Assembly: GCF_963678635.1 (NCBI RefSeq) | Contig: NC_087062.1 | Span: 74,766,349 to 74,830,348, forward strand | Reading direction: 5' to 3' | Length of the DNA stretch: 64,000 nt | Origin: Symsagittifera roscoffensis | Lineage: Eukaryota > Xenacoelomorpha > Acoela > Convolutidae | In this document: one piece after another, positions 1-9,060 of the stretch | How the letters are laid out: every line of letters starts with the position of its first letter | Position numbering within the stretch: the stretch's first letter is position 1 | Notes under the pieces: generated by a model | What the model was told of the DNA's origin: nothing | The model's database searches: none | Seen by the model: only the letters and a program-made list of their open reading frames with translations | Made by a program: the position numbers and the translations under genes

Positions 1-954
1 GTGATGAATGGCCTGGATGAATTGAGGCGGGACATGACTAAGAGGATAGATCAAGTTGACGAGAGAGCTCACCATGGTCGAGAGAGTTTGAAGGATGAGC
101 TAACGCACGTGAAGTCGCAGGCGAGGTTTGATCAGGCTCAATTGATTCGTAACACCGATCAATGCCTGGCCGAGAGCCTGGCACAGGCAAACAAAGAGTC
201 AGAGGAAAGAGAGGCTAGGATGACAAGAGAGATCGAGCGATTGTTGAATGATCATGATAATACCTACGCCCAAACGATGACTGGCCTGGAAAGGAGGTTG
301 GACGCCAAATCTGACTTGATGATGCGGAAGCTTGACGCGATCCTGAATGGGAGTAGTTGGCAGGAGCGTTCCAACTCAAGGGAACGCTCACGCAATGCGA
401 ATGTTGGAGATGGTATGGGCAACAGTGCCAGAGCCCAGCAAGGCTCGAGAACGAACTACGAACATAGAAACAAGGAGCGGCCAAGGGCAGCCCCGCAGAG
501 GCCTGGCTGGACGAATCCAGTCCCACCGGAGGCAGATGCCACCCCGGAGACAAGATTGCCAACCGTGCCACAAGTCAGTTCAGTACCAGATCTGACTACA
601 GTCTCACAAGACACAACGATGTATGCCTCGATGTTTGAGCCTCTGAACAGATCTCTTGAAACATTCATCACCAAGCTCTCGAAGTCAACCGAGAGAGGAG
701 AGAGGTCAAGAAGAACACTGAAAAAGCCGAAGTCATATAAAGACGAGTCGGACGGCTGCATTGATACTTGGATAGAGGTGATGAAGTTACACTTTGAGGA
801 AGAGAATCTCTCCAAGAAACAAGAGTGCAGCGCGCTGACGAGCAACCTGGAGGGTACTGCATTAAATTGTGTAATGGCGAAAAGAGCCAATGAGAGAGAC
901 AGCGCTCGCAAGATATTCGACATCCTGCTGAATCGTTTTGGCTCTGGAGTATAA
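1..954 (+). CDS. Gag N-terminal part, cut by window edge and by an in-frame stop
   Basis: This reading frame is open from the first base, so the true start is probably upstream. The first roughly 110 residues are charged and rich in Glu, Lys, Gln and Arg, as expected for a coiled coil. A Pro/Arg/Ser-rich linker follows. From about residue 240 the sequence resembles the capsid domain of Ty3-type Gag, including a Trp-containing stretch (CIDTWIEVMKLHF). The frame ends at TAA 952-954 in the middle of that domain. After the stop the same frame continues without interruption into the next ORF (967), so the stop looks like a nonsense change in one original Gag rather than a true gene end. Gag would form the capsid of the retroelement particle. 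Confidence 0.7.
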   Translation: MMNGLDELRRDMTKRIDQVDERAHHGRESLKDELTHVKSQARFDQAQLIRNTDQCLAESLAQANKESEEREARMTREIERLLNDHDNTYAQTMTGLERRLDAKSDLMMRKLDAILNGSSWQERSNSRERSRNANVGDGMGNSARAQQGSRTNYEHRNKERPRAAPQRPGWTNPVPPEADATPETRLPTVPQVSSVPDLTTVSQDTTMYASMFEPLNRSLETFITKLSKSTERGERSRRTLKKPKSYKDESDGCIDTWIEVMKLHFEEENLSKKQECSALTSNLEGTALNCVMAKRANERDSARKIFDILLNRFGSGV

Positions 955-966
955 GGGCACCAGGCT

Positions 967-3108
967 ATGGTGAAGTTCGAGAAGAGGCGTCAGAGAGATG
1001 AAGAATCAATAGATAAATTCTTGGACGACCTTGAATTGCTCAGGAGGAGAAGCAACCCGGATGAGAGAATATCCGAGCGAAACTTGGCGATTGCTTCTAA
1101 GTTCATGGATGGAGTAAGGAGTGAGGAGTTGAAGACGATGTTGGCCACTCACTTCACCCTGTCGCTTGACCAGGTACCCACGCCTGACGATTTGCGTATG
1201 AAGTCACGCGAGTATTTACTCATAAAACCGAGGGCGCAAAACCGTTACAGCAATTATGGCAACTATAGCGGGACAAACACTGGTGCGAATTCCAGTTGGT
1301 ACAAACCTCGCGATGACATGGACAAGAGGAGGTCGTGCGCGAATTGTGGTTCGATGGACCATCACGTTTCTGCGTGTTCTACATACAAACAGAACATGAA
1401 GGCCATAGGCTACTTTCTCGAGGACGCCGACGCGACCGACGAGGATCATGAGGAGTACGTCAGAGGGCTCATCATGAAATATGGTCCGAGGTGTTTCTTC
1501 TGTAATTTGGAGGGACACTTCAAGTCGGATTGTACTCAATTTTGGGACGCAGTAGCGGACGCGAAACATCCCCGCCACGAAGAGGCGCTTTCGGGTGTCA
1601 AGGCCAGTCGAGCACGTCTGATGAATGAGGCTGAATCTCGGAGAAAGGAGACGACACCGAGCACCTTCACGACCAAAAAGGTTAAGACATGGCCTGACGA
1701 GGTGGTAGCCTCGAACCTCGAAACAGAGTCGTCTAGCCCACTCAAGGTGGATTACGGCCTGGCGGCAAGGACAGCGCTGCAGAATGTCAAACAGGACCTA
1801 GCCACGAAAGAAGTGGAGCAATGGGTAAGGTCGGAGCTGGAGAGCACAGATCTTCGTGAAAGTCTTAATGTCCTGGGTAAAACGACAAAAGCAGAAGACA
1901 AAGAGGAGCCCAAGAAACAGGGACTAAAACTGAACGTTATATCTGGTAAGACTTTCGGCATGACGAAGGCGGGGACCAAAATAATGTCCATCATCTCAGT
2001 CGCAGGGCACCAGGTGGTCAAGAACTTGAGTGAACCATCAGAGATTACATTAGTCCACATGGACATCTATGCCGACTACCTGAAGGAGAAGGATCCCAAA
2101 CTGGACTCCAGGGCAGTGCGAGCGCTGCTCACAACGGGAGGTCCGAGGCTGATGAAAGTGGACGGACATTATATCGATGTCCATGGCCCTTACCCGATCC
2201 TGATGAATGTGGATGGCATCAATATCTACACGAAAGCTCACATAACTGATGCGAACGATCAGGTTGGCCGGATATACATTGGTCAAGAGGAGCTGAAGGT
2301 CAGACGAATCGGACACAACGCGATGCTCGAACAAGATGCGGTGCATATTGGTTGCGAGGCCGATCTGGCCGCACACGTTCTAGACGTGCAAGGCAGACAA
2401 CTTTCAGTAAAGGGACTGCTAGACACGGGAGCAGTGGTTAGTGTCATGCCAGTCAAAACTTGGACCGACATGGGTTTCGAAAGGTCGGATCTCATACCGA
2501 CAAACATCAGGTTGGCAGCTGCCAATCAGGGAGCGATCTATGTCGCCGGACGAACCCCGATCATCTCACTGCAGCTCGGAGGAAGACATCTTTGGATGAG
2601 TTTCCTAGTAGTAGAGAATTTGGACGAATTCGACCAGTTCATCCTAGGAAGGGATTTCGTTCGCAACTTTGACGTCACGATCGATCTCAATGACGGATTG
2701 ATTAGGATCAAGGATCCTGAGAGAAAGTATGAGAAAAGACCCCTTAATAAGATCTTAATGAATCAGGCCAAGGTGCCGATTTTTCTGGATCGAAAAGTTA
2801 GATTAAAACCGAACCAAGCCGTAGTAGCGACGTTTAGGATGAGGAACTTGAATGAACTCAGCAATGACAGACAGGTGTGTCTGGTACCAAATCCAAACAG
2901 TAAAAGCTCGGCTATTTTAGGAAGAAGCTTCTCACTCACTCAGAGCGGACTGTGTGTGAGTGTGTTATTGAACTCAGAAGCAACAACAGTGACAATACAG
3001 CGGGGAAAGAAACTTGGCTACGCTTTGCCTCTGAACACAGACTTTCAGAGTGTGGAGAACTTGAAAAAGTTTGATGTAACTAAATGTCCATTGCATGCGA
3101 ACCAATAA
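967..3108 (+). CDS. Gag C-terminal half with two zinc knuckles, fused to aspartic protease
   Basis: This 713-residue frame continues Gag in the same phase after the TAA at 952. Residues 1 to about 90 finish the capsid-like domain. Two CX2CX4HX4C nucleic-acid-binding knuckles lie at residues 124-137 (CANCGSMDHHVSAC) and 176-189 (CFFCNLEGHFKSDC), separated by an acidic linker. A retroviral-type aspartic protease follows, with its active site at Asp486 in LLDTGAVVSVMP and the second conserved strand at FILGRDFV. The protein would bind the element's RNA, assemble particles and cleave the polyproteins. The frame closes at TAA 3106-3108. The pol frame is different and opens only at 3180, so no overlap for a classical frameshift is visible. 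About 70 bases between them are closed in both frames. Confidence 0.85.
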   Translation: MVKFEKRRQRDEESIDKFLDDLELLRRRSNPDERISERNLAIASKFMDGVRSEELKTMLATHFTLSLDQVPTPDDLRMKSREYLLIKPRAQNRYSNYGNYSGTNTGANSSWYKPRDDMDKRRSCANCGSMDHHVSACSTYKQNMKAIGYFLEDADATDEDHEEYVRGLIMKYGPRCFFCNLEGHFKSDCTQFWDAVADAKHPRHEEALSGVKASRARLMNEAESRRKETTPSTFTTKKVKTWPDEVVASNLETESSSPLKVDYGLAARTALQNVKQDLATKEVEQWVRSELESTDLRESLNVLGKTTKAEDKEEPKKQGLKLNVISGKTFGMTKAGTKIMSIISVAGHQVVKNLSEPSEITLVHMDIYADYLKEKDPKLDSRAVRALLTTGGPRLMKVDGHYIDVHGPYPILMNVDGINIYTKAHITDANDQVGRIYIGQEELKVRRIGHNAMLEQDAVHIGCEADLAAHVLDVQGRQLSVKGLLDTGAVVSVMPVKTWTDMGFERSDLIPTNIRLAAANQGAIYVAGRTPIISLQLGGRHLWMSFLVVENLDEFDQFILGRDFVRNFDVTIDLNDGLIRIKDPERKYEKRPLNKILMNQAKVPIFLDRKVRLKPNQAVVATFRMRNLNELSNDRQVCLVPNPNSKSSAILGRSFSLTQSGLCVSVLLNSEATTVTIQRGKKLGYALPLNTDFQSVENLKKFDVTKCPLHANQ

Positions 3109-3233
3109 TGTATAATGAAAAGAGTGAATGAATTGAAATCTTCTAGGAAATTGTTTTCAATGAAGTCGGAAACAGATGATGGGCTGTCTATTGTTCCAAC
3201 TTCCCTGAGAGACCGACGGAGGCAGAGTTAGCA

Positions 3234-4793
3234 GTGAATAAACCTGTCCTACCTGAGATAGAACATCTGAAGGGTAAAATATCAGAGAAAGAACTAGATT
3301 CGCTCAGGGCGGTGCTAAATCAGAACGCAGACGTTTTTTCAAAGCATAAGGCCGACATAGGTTGTTGCAATTTTGTAGAGCACGAGATTGAGATACAAGA
3401 GGGCTCGGTACCTCATAGGGAAGGGGCGAGAAGAATGACCCCAAACAAGTCAGAAGCGTGTAGGAAGGAAATCGAGATCTTAATGGAGTACGACATGATC
3501 GAGCCGTCGAAGTCACCATGGGCTTGTGGCGTGGTCATGGCGAAAAAGAAAGGGGGACAACTCAGATTTTGTTGTGATTTCCGTTATCTGAACGCAGTGA
3601 CTATAAAGGACGCATACCCGATTCCCCGCATCGATGAGAGCCTATCCAAGCTGGGAGACGCTAATTTCTTCACGACGTTGGATTTGGGCTCCGCATTCTG
3701 GCAAGTGCCACTCAGAAAGCAAGATCGAGAGAAAACAGGTTTCGCGTGTGAGCTGGGACTGTTCCAGTGGAAGAGAATGCCATTCGGATTGTGCAACGCG
3801 ACGGCCACATTACAGCGACTGATGGCCCAGGTACTCACGAGCGTCACTAAGAAATACGGAAATCTCATCATGTGTTATGTCGATGATGTCGTGATTGCAA
3901 CACCAACCTTAGAAGACCACATAGAGAGGTTGGAGGAGGTGTTTTCTTGCATGAAGCAGGCGGGTCTGAAATGCAAACCCTCTAAGTGTGAAATCCTCAG
4001 GGATTCCATAAAGTATCTGGGCCGCCTGGTTGACAAACATGGAGTGAGACCAGATCCCGAAGCGGTTGAAGCGGTGCTGACCTGGAAGGCACCTAAAACA
4101 GACACACAGCTGATGAGTTTTCTGGGATTCGCAAATTATTATCGAGAGTTCATCAAGGGGTATGCTGACAAAATATACCCCATGCAGAGGTTGATGAGAA
4201 ACAAGGGCAAAAAGTTCACCTGGACTGATGAGGCACAAGTCTCATTTGAAAATATCAAACGTGAACTTTGCGAGGCACCGGTCCTCGGCATGCCAACGGA
4301 GAAGGGAATGTTCGTGCTGGACACGAATGCATCAGTGGTTGCGATATCGGGCATACTTCACCAGGAGCAGGAGTGGAACGGGAGAACGGTTCTTCGTCCG
4401 ATAGCCTACGGGAGTAAAGTCCTGAGTGATACTGAAATGAAGTACGGCGCACCAAAAGCGGAGATGTTTGCGGTGATCACTATCGTGGAAAAATACAGGG
4501 CCTACTTGGGGAGTGCTCCCTTCAAGTTACGTGTGGATAATCTTGCCCTTGCCTGGCTGAAAACCTATTCGATGGACCAAAGCTATATTGGTCGTTGGAT
4601 TGTGCGCCTGGATGGATACCACATGATCATAGAGCACCGTACCCGTGACAAGCACCAGAACGCAGATAGCCTCAGTAAAAAGACAGAATTTTATGAGCGC
4701 CTCGAGGAGAAGCAAGCTAACCAATCAGAGATCAAAGACGGGTTTTCCTTTCTGGACAAAGAAACCTACGACAAGCTGCCACTTACTAGGTAG
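3234..4793 (+). CDS. Pol: reverse transcriptase and RNase H
   Basis: This 519-residue frame encodes a Ty3/Gypsy reverse transcriptase followed by RNase H. The coordinates start at GTG 3234, but the frame is open from 3180 and I see no convincing initiator. RT landmarks in order are a PWACGVVM stretch, LRFCCDFRYLNAVT, the catalytic Asp in TTLDLGSAFWQ, MPFGLCNA, and the YVDD box at residues 215-218. The RNase H domain begins near residue 340. Its usual catalytic TDAS motif reads DTNAS here (Asn365), so the conserved Asp appears lost. The frame ends at TAG 4791-4793, but the same phase continues openly into the integrase ORF. This stop therefore interrupts what was probably one Pol polyprotein. 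Confidence 0.92.
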   Translation: MNKPVLPEIEHLKGKISEKELDSLRAVLNQNADVFSKHKADIGCCNFVEHEIEIQEGSVPHREGARRMTPNKSEACRKEIEILMEYDMIEPSKSPWACGVVMAKKKGGQLRFCCDFRYLNAVTIKDAYPIPRIDESLSKLGDANFFTTLDLGSAFWQVPLRKQDREKTGFACELGLFQWKRMPFGLCNATATLQRLMAQVLTSVTKKYGNLIMCYVDDVVIATPTLEDHIERLEEVFSCMKQAGLKCKPSKCEILRDSIKYLGRLVDKHGVRPDPEAVEAVLTWKAPKTDTQLMSFLGFANYYREFIKGYADKIYPMQRLMRNKGKKFTWTDEAQVSFENIKRELCEAPVLGMPTEKGMFVLDTNASVVAISGILHQEQEWNGRTVLRPIAYGSKVLSDTEMKYGAPKAEMFAVITIVEKYRAYLGSAPFKLRVDNLALAWLKTYSMDQSYIGRWIVRLDGYHMIIEHRTRDKHQNADSLSKKTEFYERLEEKQANQSEIKDGFSFLDKETYDKLPLTR

Positions 4794-4838
4794 TTAGACA
4801 AGTCAGGACATCCTATACCTGGACACCCTGACCTTCCA

Positions 4839-7703
4839 GTGGAGACGGCCGCGGAGATAAAGCTTTTAGCCAGAGGCGAGCCCGTTCCGTTGGATCTGCT
4901 AGTCCGATCCAACTTGGTACAGCAAGAACTGACCAGGCTGGGTATAAACAGCATCGCTTTATTGAACAAGACGGTGAACGTGGCGCCGGAGGTCATGGGA
5001 AAACTCCGCGACTTGTTGGATAGGGAAGTGGATAGGCATGATCGTGAATGGATGGAGACCATGCAGCGGTTGACTGTCACCGAGAGAACAGAGAAGAGGC
5101 CAGTGTCCATTCGCAGCCGAGAGGTTGAACGGGATTGCAGGTCGATCGTCAACCAGCTGGTGACCTCGATGCCGAAAGAAGTCTTGTTGAGAACTTCGTT
5201 CACTGAATATGGAACATTGAACCAGAACCAAACTACTGAGGAAGTCAGGATCAGATCGAAATCTAGCTTCACGAGGAGAGTGCACTTCACGGATGCAAAA
5301 GAGGAATACGAGCCAAGCCCAGATTGTTCGTCCGTGGACGAGACAATGTCCGGGGAGTCTGACACCTTCGAGCCAGTCAAGGACGTCTCCTCTGAGGAGT
5401 CAGACACCTTTGAGCCCGTGCAGGACGAATTGTCCGGGGAGAGGTTGACTAGACCACCTAGGGGCAGAATTTTGTCCGGGGAGTCGGGTTCAAAGCGACC
5501 GATGGACAGAGTTTTGTCCGGGGAGTCAAGAAACATCTCAGACAACTTTGAATATGATGTTGAGGAATCAGTCGACTCAAGTGTTGACTCGAGACCCCAG
5601 TCCTGGGACAACACGTCTGAAACAGCTTCCAACTCCGATATGTCAGAGATCGCAATCCACTCCTTATTGGTAGACTGGAAGCAGCGTGGGCTGGACCGAG
5701 AAACACATCAGGATCCAGACAGGGACAGATACACCTCAGATGAAGAGGGCACTGTGGTAGATAATGCCGCAGACGAGCTCGAGCTGATAGCAGTTTCGAA
5801 GCGCCCAACCAGATTGCTGCCACATGGTACGGTCGTCCGTACCAATCTGGAACCATCTGTGCAGGAAGCGACGCCTTTGAAAAAGATATGGTGTGTCAAG
5901 TTGATAGACGATGCTCATGCTCCGGAGATAATGAGTGGGCAAATGAACGTGGTGAAGACGTATTTGAAAGCCAGGTACAGGCTGTCGGATCTCCTAAGGG
6001 CTCAACGAAATGATAGGATGACGAGCAGTCTCAAGAGATGGATTGAGAATGGAGCACCTGACAAGGGAGACTTGGAAGAAGACAGCTACAAAATCCTGAA
6101 GCAATTCTACCTGAAGCGAAACGACTTGTTGTACCTGAATAAGGACGGAATCGTAGCCTGTAAGCGCAAGGAGGAGGACAAGGTCCTTTATAAATACAAT
6201 TCAATAGTGTTACCACAGTTGTACCAGACCGAATTGCTCTTTCGTTCACATGATCAGATGGGTCATCAAGGCGTGGACAAAGTGTATGACAGGATACAGA
6301 AACGATTTGAATGGCCGGGATTGAAGAAGGCTTGTGAGAAGTGGATCGCAGCATGCCTGTCATGTCAGCAAGCGAAGGATCCCAGGAAGCTAAGGTTCCC
6401 CCTACAGTCAATAGAGTCGTCAGGTTTCAACGAAGTGGTGCAAATTGATCATCAGAAAATCTGTATGACAGCAACGGGCTATAATCAGGTGCTGGTAATG
6501 ATCGACCATTTTACGAAGTATGCGGAGCCAGCACCGTGCATAACAGCATCGGCAGAAGAAACATGCGATCATTTGATAAATGTGTGGATAGCAAGGCATG
6601 GCTGCCCCATCACGTTCCAATCGGACAATGGCAAAGCATTCGTAGGTGATCTCACGAAAGAGTTAATGAAAAGGTCGCAGGTAGCGCAGGCCCACTCGAC
6701 CACTTATCACCCGCAAACGAATGGCCTAGTCGAGAGGCAGAAACGCACACTGGTATCCATGTTGAGAGTCTACTGCTCACGCTACATGGATGACTGGGAC
6801 AAGCACTTGCCGCAAGTGATGGGTGCTTACAACAGCACGGAGCATTCCACCACGGGAATAAGTCCGCATATGATGCTGACGGGTCACGAAAAAGCACTCC
6901 CGTTAACGTTCTTCTACCCTGAATATGAAGGGAAGAGGACAGCACCGCAAACGTACGTGCGGGACGTTATTAGAAGACAACAGGACCTCAATGACTTATG
7001 CAGGAGGAATACGCAACAGGCGCAAATTAGACAAAAAAGGAGGTTTGATAAAAGGACAGCCGATGCAAAAGCCTACTCAGTTGGCGATTACGTCTGGGTG
7101 TTCCAGGAAGTGGTTCCACCAAAAGGAACCAAGAAACTATTAAAGAAATGGCGTGGTCCATTTCAGATAACAGAGGTGCACCAAGGAGGTCGTTTTTATC
7201 GACTGAGCACTGGAAGAGCGGCTCATTACGAGAACATCAAACCACACAATGCCTCGTCAGAGGATTGGTGCATCCCAGCGGACATGCAAGAGGGAGATTA
7301 TTTAATAGTGGATCCTGCTTGTGAAGTGAATGAAAGGGGTACTCGCGACAAGAACGACGGGAATGAGGTGGTGGACGATTGCGATCTACCACTGGATCTC
7401 GAGTTGACTGAGCGAGTAGAGGTGGACGATGAAACTCTACCCTATGCCGAAGAAGACTGGGATTGCCCGGAACAAACCGAAATTGACAAAGGAATAAAGC
7501 CTGACTTTCCTCTCACTATGGAAACACGCCAAAGCAAGAGAGGAAAAAACCAGAAGAAATACAATCCGTATGGCGAGGACTTCGTTGTAGACAGGATAGT
7601 AGTGAGTGATGTCATAGACTCGCTGGTGGGACTGGAAGAAGTGGCGATGCTAGAAGAAATCGACCTTGTGAACGATATGGATCAAGATTGGATCGACGAT
7701 TGA
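4839..7703 (+). CDS. Pol: long acidic spacer and integrase
   Basis: This 954-residue frame shares its phase with the RT ORF; fifteen sense codons separate the TAG at 4791 from the GTG used here. The first about 340 residues are an unusual acidic, Ser/Glu-rich spacer with repeated SGES motifs at nt 5347-5526. The integrase zinc-binding motif is His471, His476, Cys506 and Cys509. The catalytic core has Asp537, Asp596 and Glu632, which gives the standard D,D-35-E spacing. A GPF module (WRGPFQI) follows the core. The protein would insert element cDNA into host DNA. TGA 7701-7703 ends the frame, after which 36 sense codons follow before TAG 7812. These look like further nonsense changes in one long Pol-macro reading frame. 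Confidence 0.9.
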   Translation: METAAEIKLLARGEPVPLDLLVRSNLVQQELTRLGINSIALLNKTVNVAPEVMGKLRDLLDREVDRHDREWMETMQRLTVTERTEKRPVSIRSREVERDCRSIVNQLVTSMPKEVLLRTSFTEYGTLNQNQTTEEVRIRSKSSFTRRVHFTDAKEEYEPSPDCSSVDETMSGESDTFEPVKDVSSEESDTFEPVQDELSGERLTRPPRGRILSGESGSKRPMDRVLSGESRNISDNFEYDVEESVDSSVDSRPQSWDNTSETASNSDMSEIAIHSLLVDWKQRGLDRETHQDPDRDRYTSDEEGTVVDNAADELELIAVSKRPTRLLPHGTVVRTNLEPSVQEATPLKKIWCVKLIDDAHAPEIMSGQMNVVKTYLKARYRLSDLLRAQRNDRMTSSLKRWIENGAPDKGDLEEDSYKILKQFYLKRNDLLYLNKDGIVACKRKEEDKVLYKYNSIVLPQLYQTELLFRSHDQMGHQGVDKVYDRIQKRFEWPGLKKACEKWIAACLSCQQAKDPRKLRFPLQSIESSGFNEVVQIDHQKICMTATGYNQVLVMIDHFTKYAEPAPCITASAEETCDHLINVWIARHGCPITFQSDNGKAFVGDLTKELMKRSQVAQAHSTTYHPQTNGLVERQKRTLVSMLRVYCSRYMDDWDKHLPQVMGAYNSTEHSTTGISPHMMLTGHEKALPLTFFYPEYEGKRTAPQTYVRDVIRRQQDLNDLCRRNTQQAQIRQKRRFDKRTADAKAYSVGDYVWVFQEVVPPKGTKKLLKKWRGPFQITEVHQGGRFYRLSTGRAAHYENIKPHNASSEDWCIPADMQEGDYLIVDPACEVNERGTRDKNDGNEVVDDCDLPLDLELTERVEVDDETLPYAEEDWDCPEQTEIDKGIKPDFPLTMETRQSKRGKNQKKYNPYGEDFVVDRIVVSDVIDSLVGLEEVAMLEEIDLVNDMDQDWIDD
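5347..5526 (+). repeat. Repeated word TGTCCGGGGAG(T) in the Pol spacer
   Basis: The word begins at 5347, 5431, 5473 and 5515 inside the integrase ORF, where it encodes SGE within MSGES, LSGER, LSGES and LSGES. The same 12 bases occur at 7979-7990 in the macro ORF in a different reading (VRGV) and at 16823-16834 in the noncoding tail. Use in two reading frames and in noncoding DNA suggests that the DNA or RNA word itself matters. Confidence 0.7.
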
Positions 7704-7955
7704 TCAGAACCGGAAGTGGAGTTCGAACCAGAAGCGGAACAGACTCATGAGCAAGAACTAACAAACTTGCGCGTGCTCGAATGGCTCCATGATCTGCCGA
7801 CAGATCCAAAATAGACGATCCTGACGATTCAGGACGTCGATAGAGACGGCGTCAAATACATCAGTCATGACAATACCGAGTCCAACTGGGAAGCCCCAGA
7901 TGGTCCTCTACGTGTTCCACAATCCAACCTCGGTCTCCTAGACTTTGGGCGATCG

Positions 7956-8597
7956 ATGGGGACGTCGATGGATATTTTTGTCCGGGGAGTGGGGGTAGGA
8001 CTCACCCACACCGAAAACCTCATAATAAAAAAATTGAAATCGGCAAGAGAAACCGGAGAACTAGAGACAGAGGGCGAGAATGCTAAGAAACCACCTTTTG
8101 GACGAATCTTTGAATCGTATTTTGATCTACCGAACCATTATTCGAACAATATCGTCATAACGGACAGCGATTTCATACTCACGGAACGCACGTGCGCCAT
8201 AGCGATAACGGCAGATGTGAGCTTCAAAACAGCACTAGCAGCTGACTTTAAAAGAGAGTACAAGAATATAGAGTTTTTGTGGAAACAGAGGCCTGGTGTA
8301 GGAGGAATGATAGCGTTGCCCCCTGTTGCATCACAGATACCAGGGAAATATTTGTGTTTTTTGGTTACGAAAGCTACTGATAGGCAACACGTGAATCCGG
8401 AGAGCTTGGTATTGGCCTTGACTCGACTCAGGGATTTCCTGGTTGAGAGAGGTGTGACCTCTCTCTCGTTACCAGTTTATGATCCCAATAGAGGGAAGCT
8501 ACACCCGAGAGAGTTGTACGCTCTTGTGCATGTGATATTTTCAGAGACTGACATAGAAGTCTACTTACATAAAAAATACTATCTGAGTATATGCTAG
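7956..8597 (+). CDS. Macro-domain protein (TARG1/OARD1-like), in frame with pol
   Basis: This 213-residue ORF starts at ATG 7956. The same phase is open back to 7815, right after TAG 7812, so the protein was probably the C-terminal part of the Pol polyprotein. From about residue 70 the sequence follows the macro fold: IAITADVSFKTALAADFKREY, a GVGG turn, a hydrophobic strand ending LCFLVTK, a helix with an NPESLVLALTRLRDFL pattern, the strand SLSLPVYD, and a terminal strand IEVYLHK. Known TARG1-type macro domains remove ADP-ribose from proteins. The lysine of the VTK strand (Lys139) may match the catalytic lysine of that family, but the family's glycine-rich GCG-like loop is replaced by YDPNRGK. 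Whether this version binds ADP-ribose or is catalytic is uncertain. The assignment rests on pattern recognition, not on an alignment. Confidence 0.65.
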   Translation: MGTSMDIFVRGVGVGLTHTENLIIKKLKSARETGELETEGENAKKPPFGRIFESYFDLPNHYSNNIVITDSDFILTERTCAIAITADVSFKTALAADFKREYKNIEFLWKQRPGVGGMIALPPVASQIPGKYLCFLVTKATDRQHVNPESLVLALTRLRDFLVERGVTSLSLPVYDPNRGKLHPRELYALVHVIFSETDIEVYLHKKYYLSIC

Positions 8598-8642
8598 GAT
8601 TGCGCTCGGCGATAAGTGGTTTTTATTAGGTAACTTGACAGA

Positions 8643-8676
8643 GATTAGGATTAAGTTTAGATTAGGATTAAGTTTT
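8643..8676 (+). repeat. 17-bp tandem repeat, two units
   Basis: Two units of GATTAGGATTAAGTTTA (the second with a final T) follow each other, and a related ATTAGG word recurs up to about 8690. Confidence 0.7.
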
Positions 8677-8775
8677 TATTAGGGATTAGGTTTTTATATG
8701 ATAGTATAGGTGTGTGTTATTTATGTGTCTATGTTATGCTATTGTTATGATAGGTTTTATGTTTGTGTCATAAAA

Positions 8776-8856
8776 GACCTGGGGCACTCCAGGTCATCAA
8801 GGTGACAGCGCACATTCGTGCTACTCTGACAAAGGCAAAGGTGGACGATCCACCTT
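8776..8856 (+). promoter_or_regulatory. Cluster of three RNA hairpins in the intercistronic spacer
   Basis: GACCTGG pairs with CCAGGTC across a 6-nt loop (8776-8795), GCAC pairs with GTGC across ATTC (about 8812-8823), and AAGGTGG pairs with CCACCTT across a 5-nt loop (8838-8856). The outer two stems are perfect 7-bp stems. Their position between two ORF blocks suggests a role in translation or RNA handling, but this is inference. Confidence 0.4.
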
Positions 8857-9060
8857 GGTGATAAAATTTTAAATCAGAATTGAAAAAAGAATTTCAATGG
8901 AGAATTTTAAAGAATTGATTGATGTTGTATCCAAAAATGATGGTTCTATGTCGCGACTTGTTTTTTAGATCTTGATTGATCAGAAATTGTTTATTGAATC
9001 CATTGAATCGAAACGACACTAGAAGACACTACACGACAGCAAGAATCAACACGATAAGAA

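Larger units (their letters stand above)
8598..9060 (+). other. Spacer between the pol-macro block and the SGNH block
   Basis: No ORF is visible in this 463-bp spacer. It is AT-rich at its left end, has a short tandem repeat (8643-8676) and then three hairpins in a row (8776-8856). It ends directly before ATG 9061. The word CACGATAAGAA occurs just before that ATG (9050-9060) and again in the AT-rich tail (17102-17112). Confidence 0.6.
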
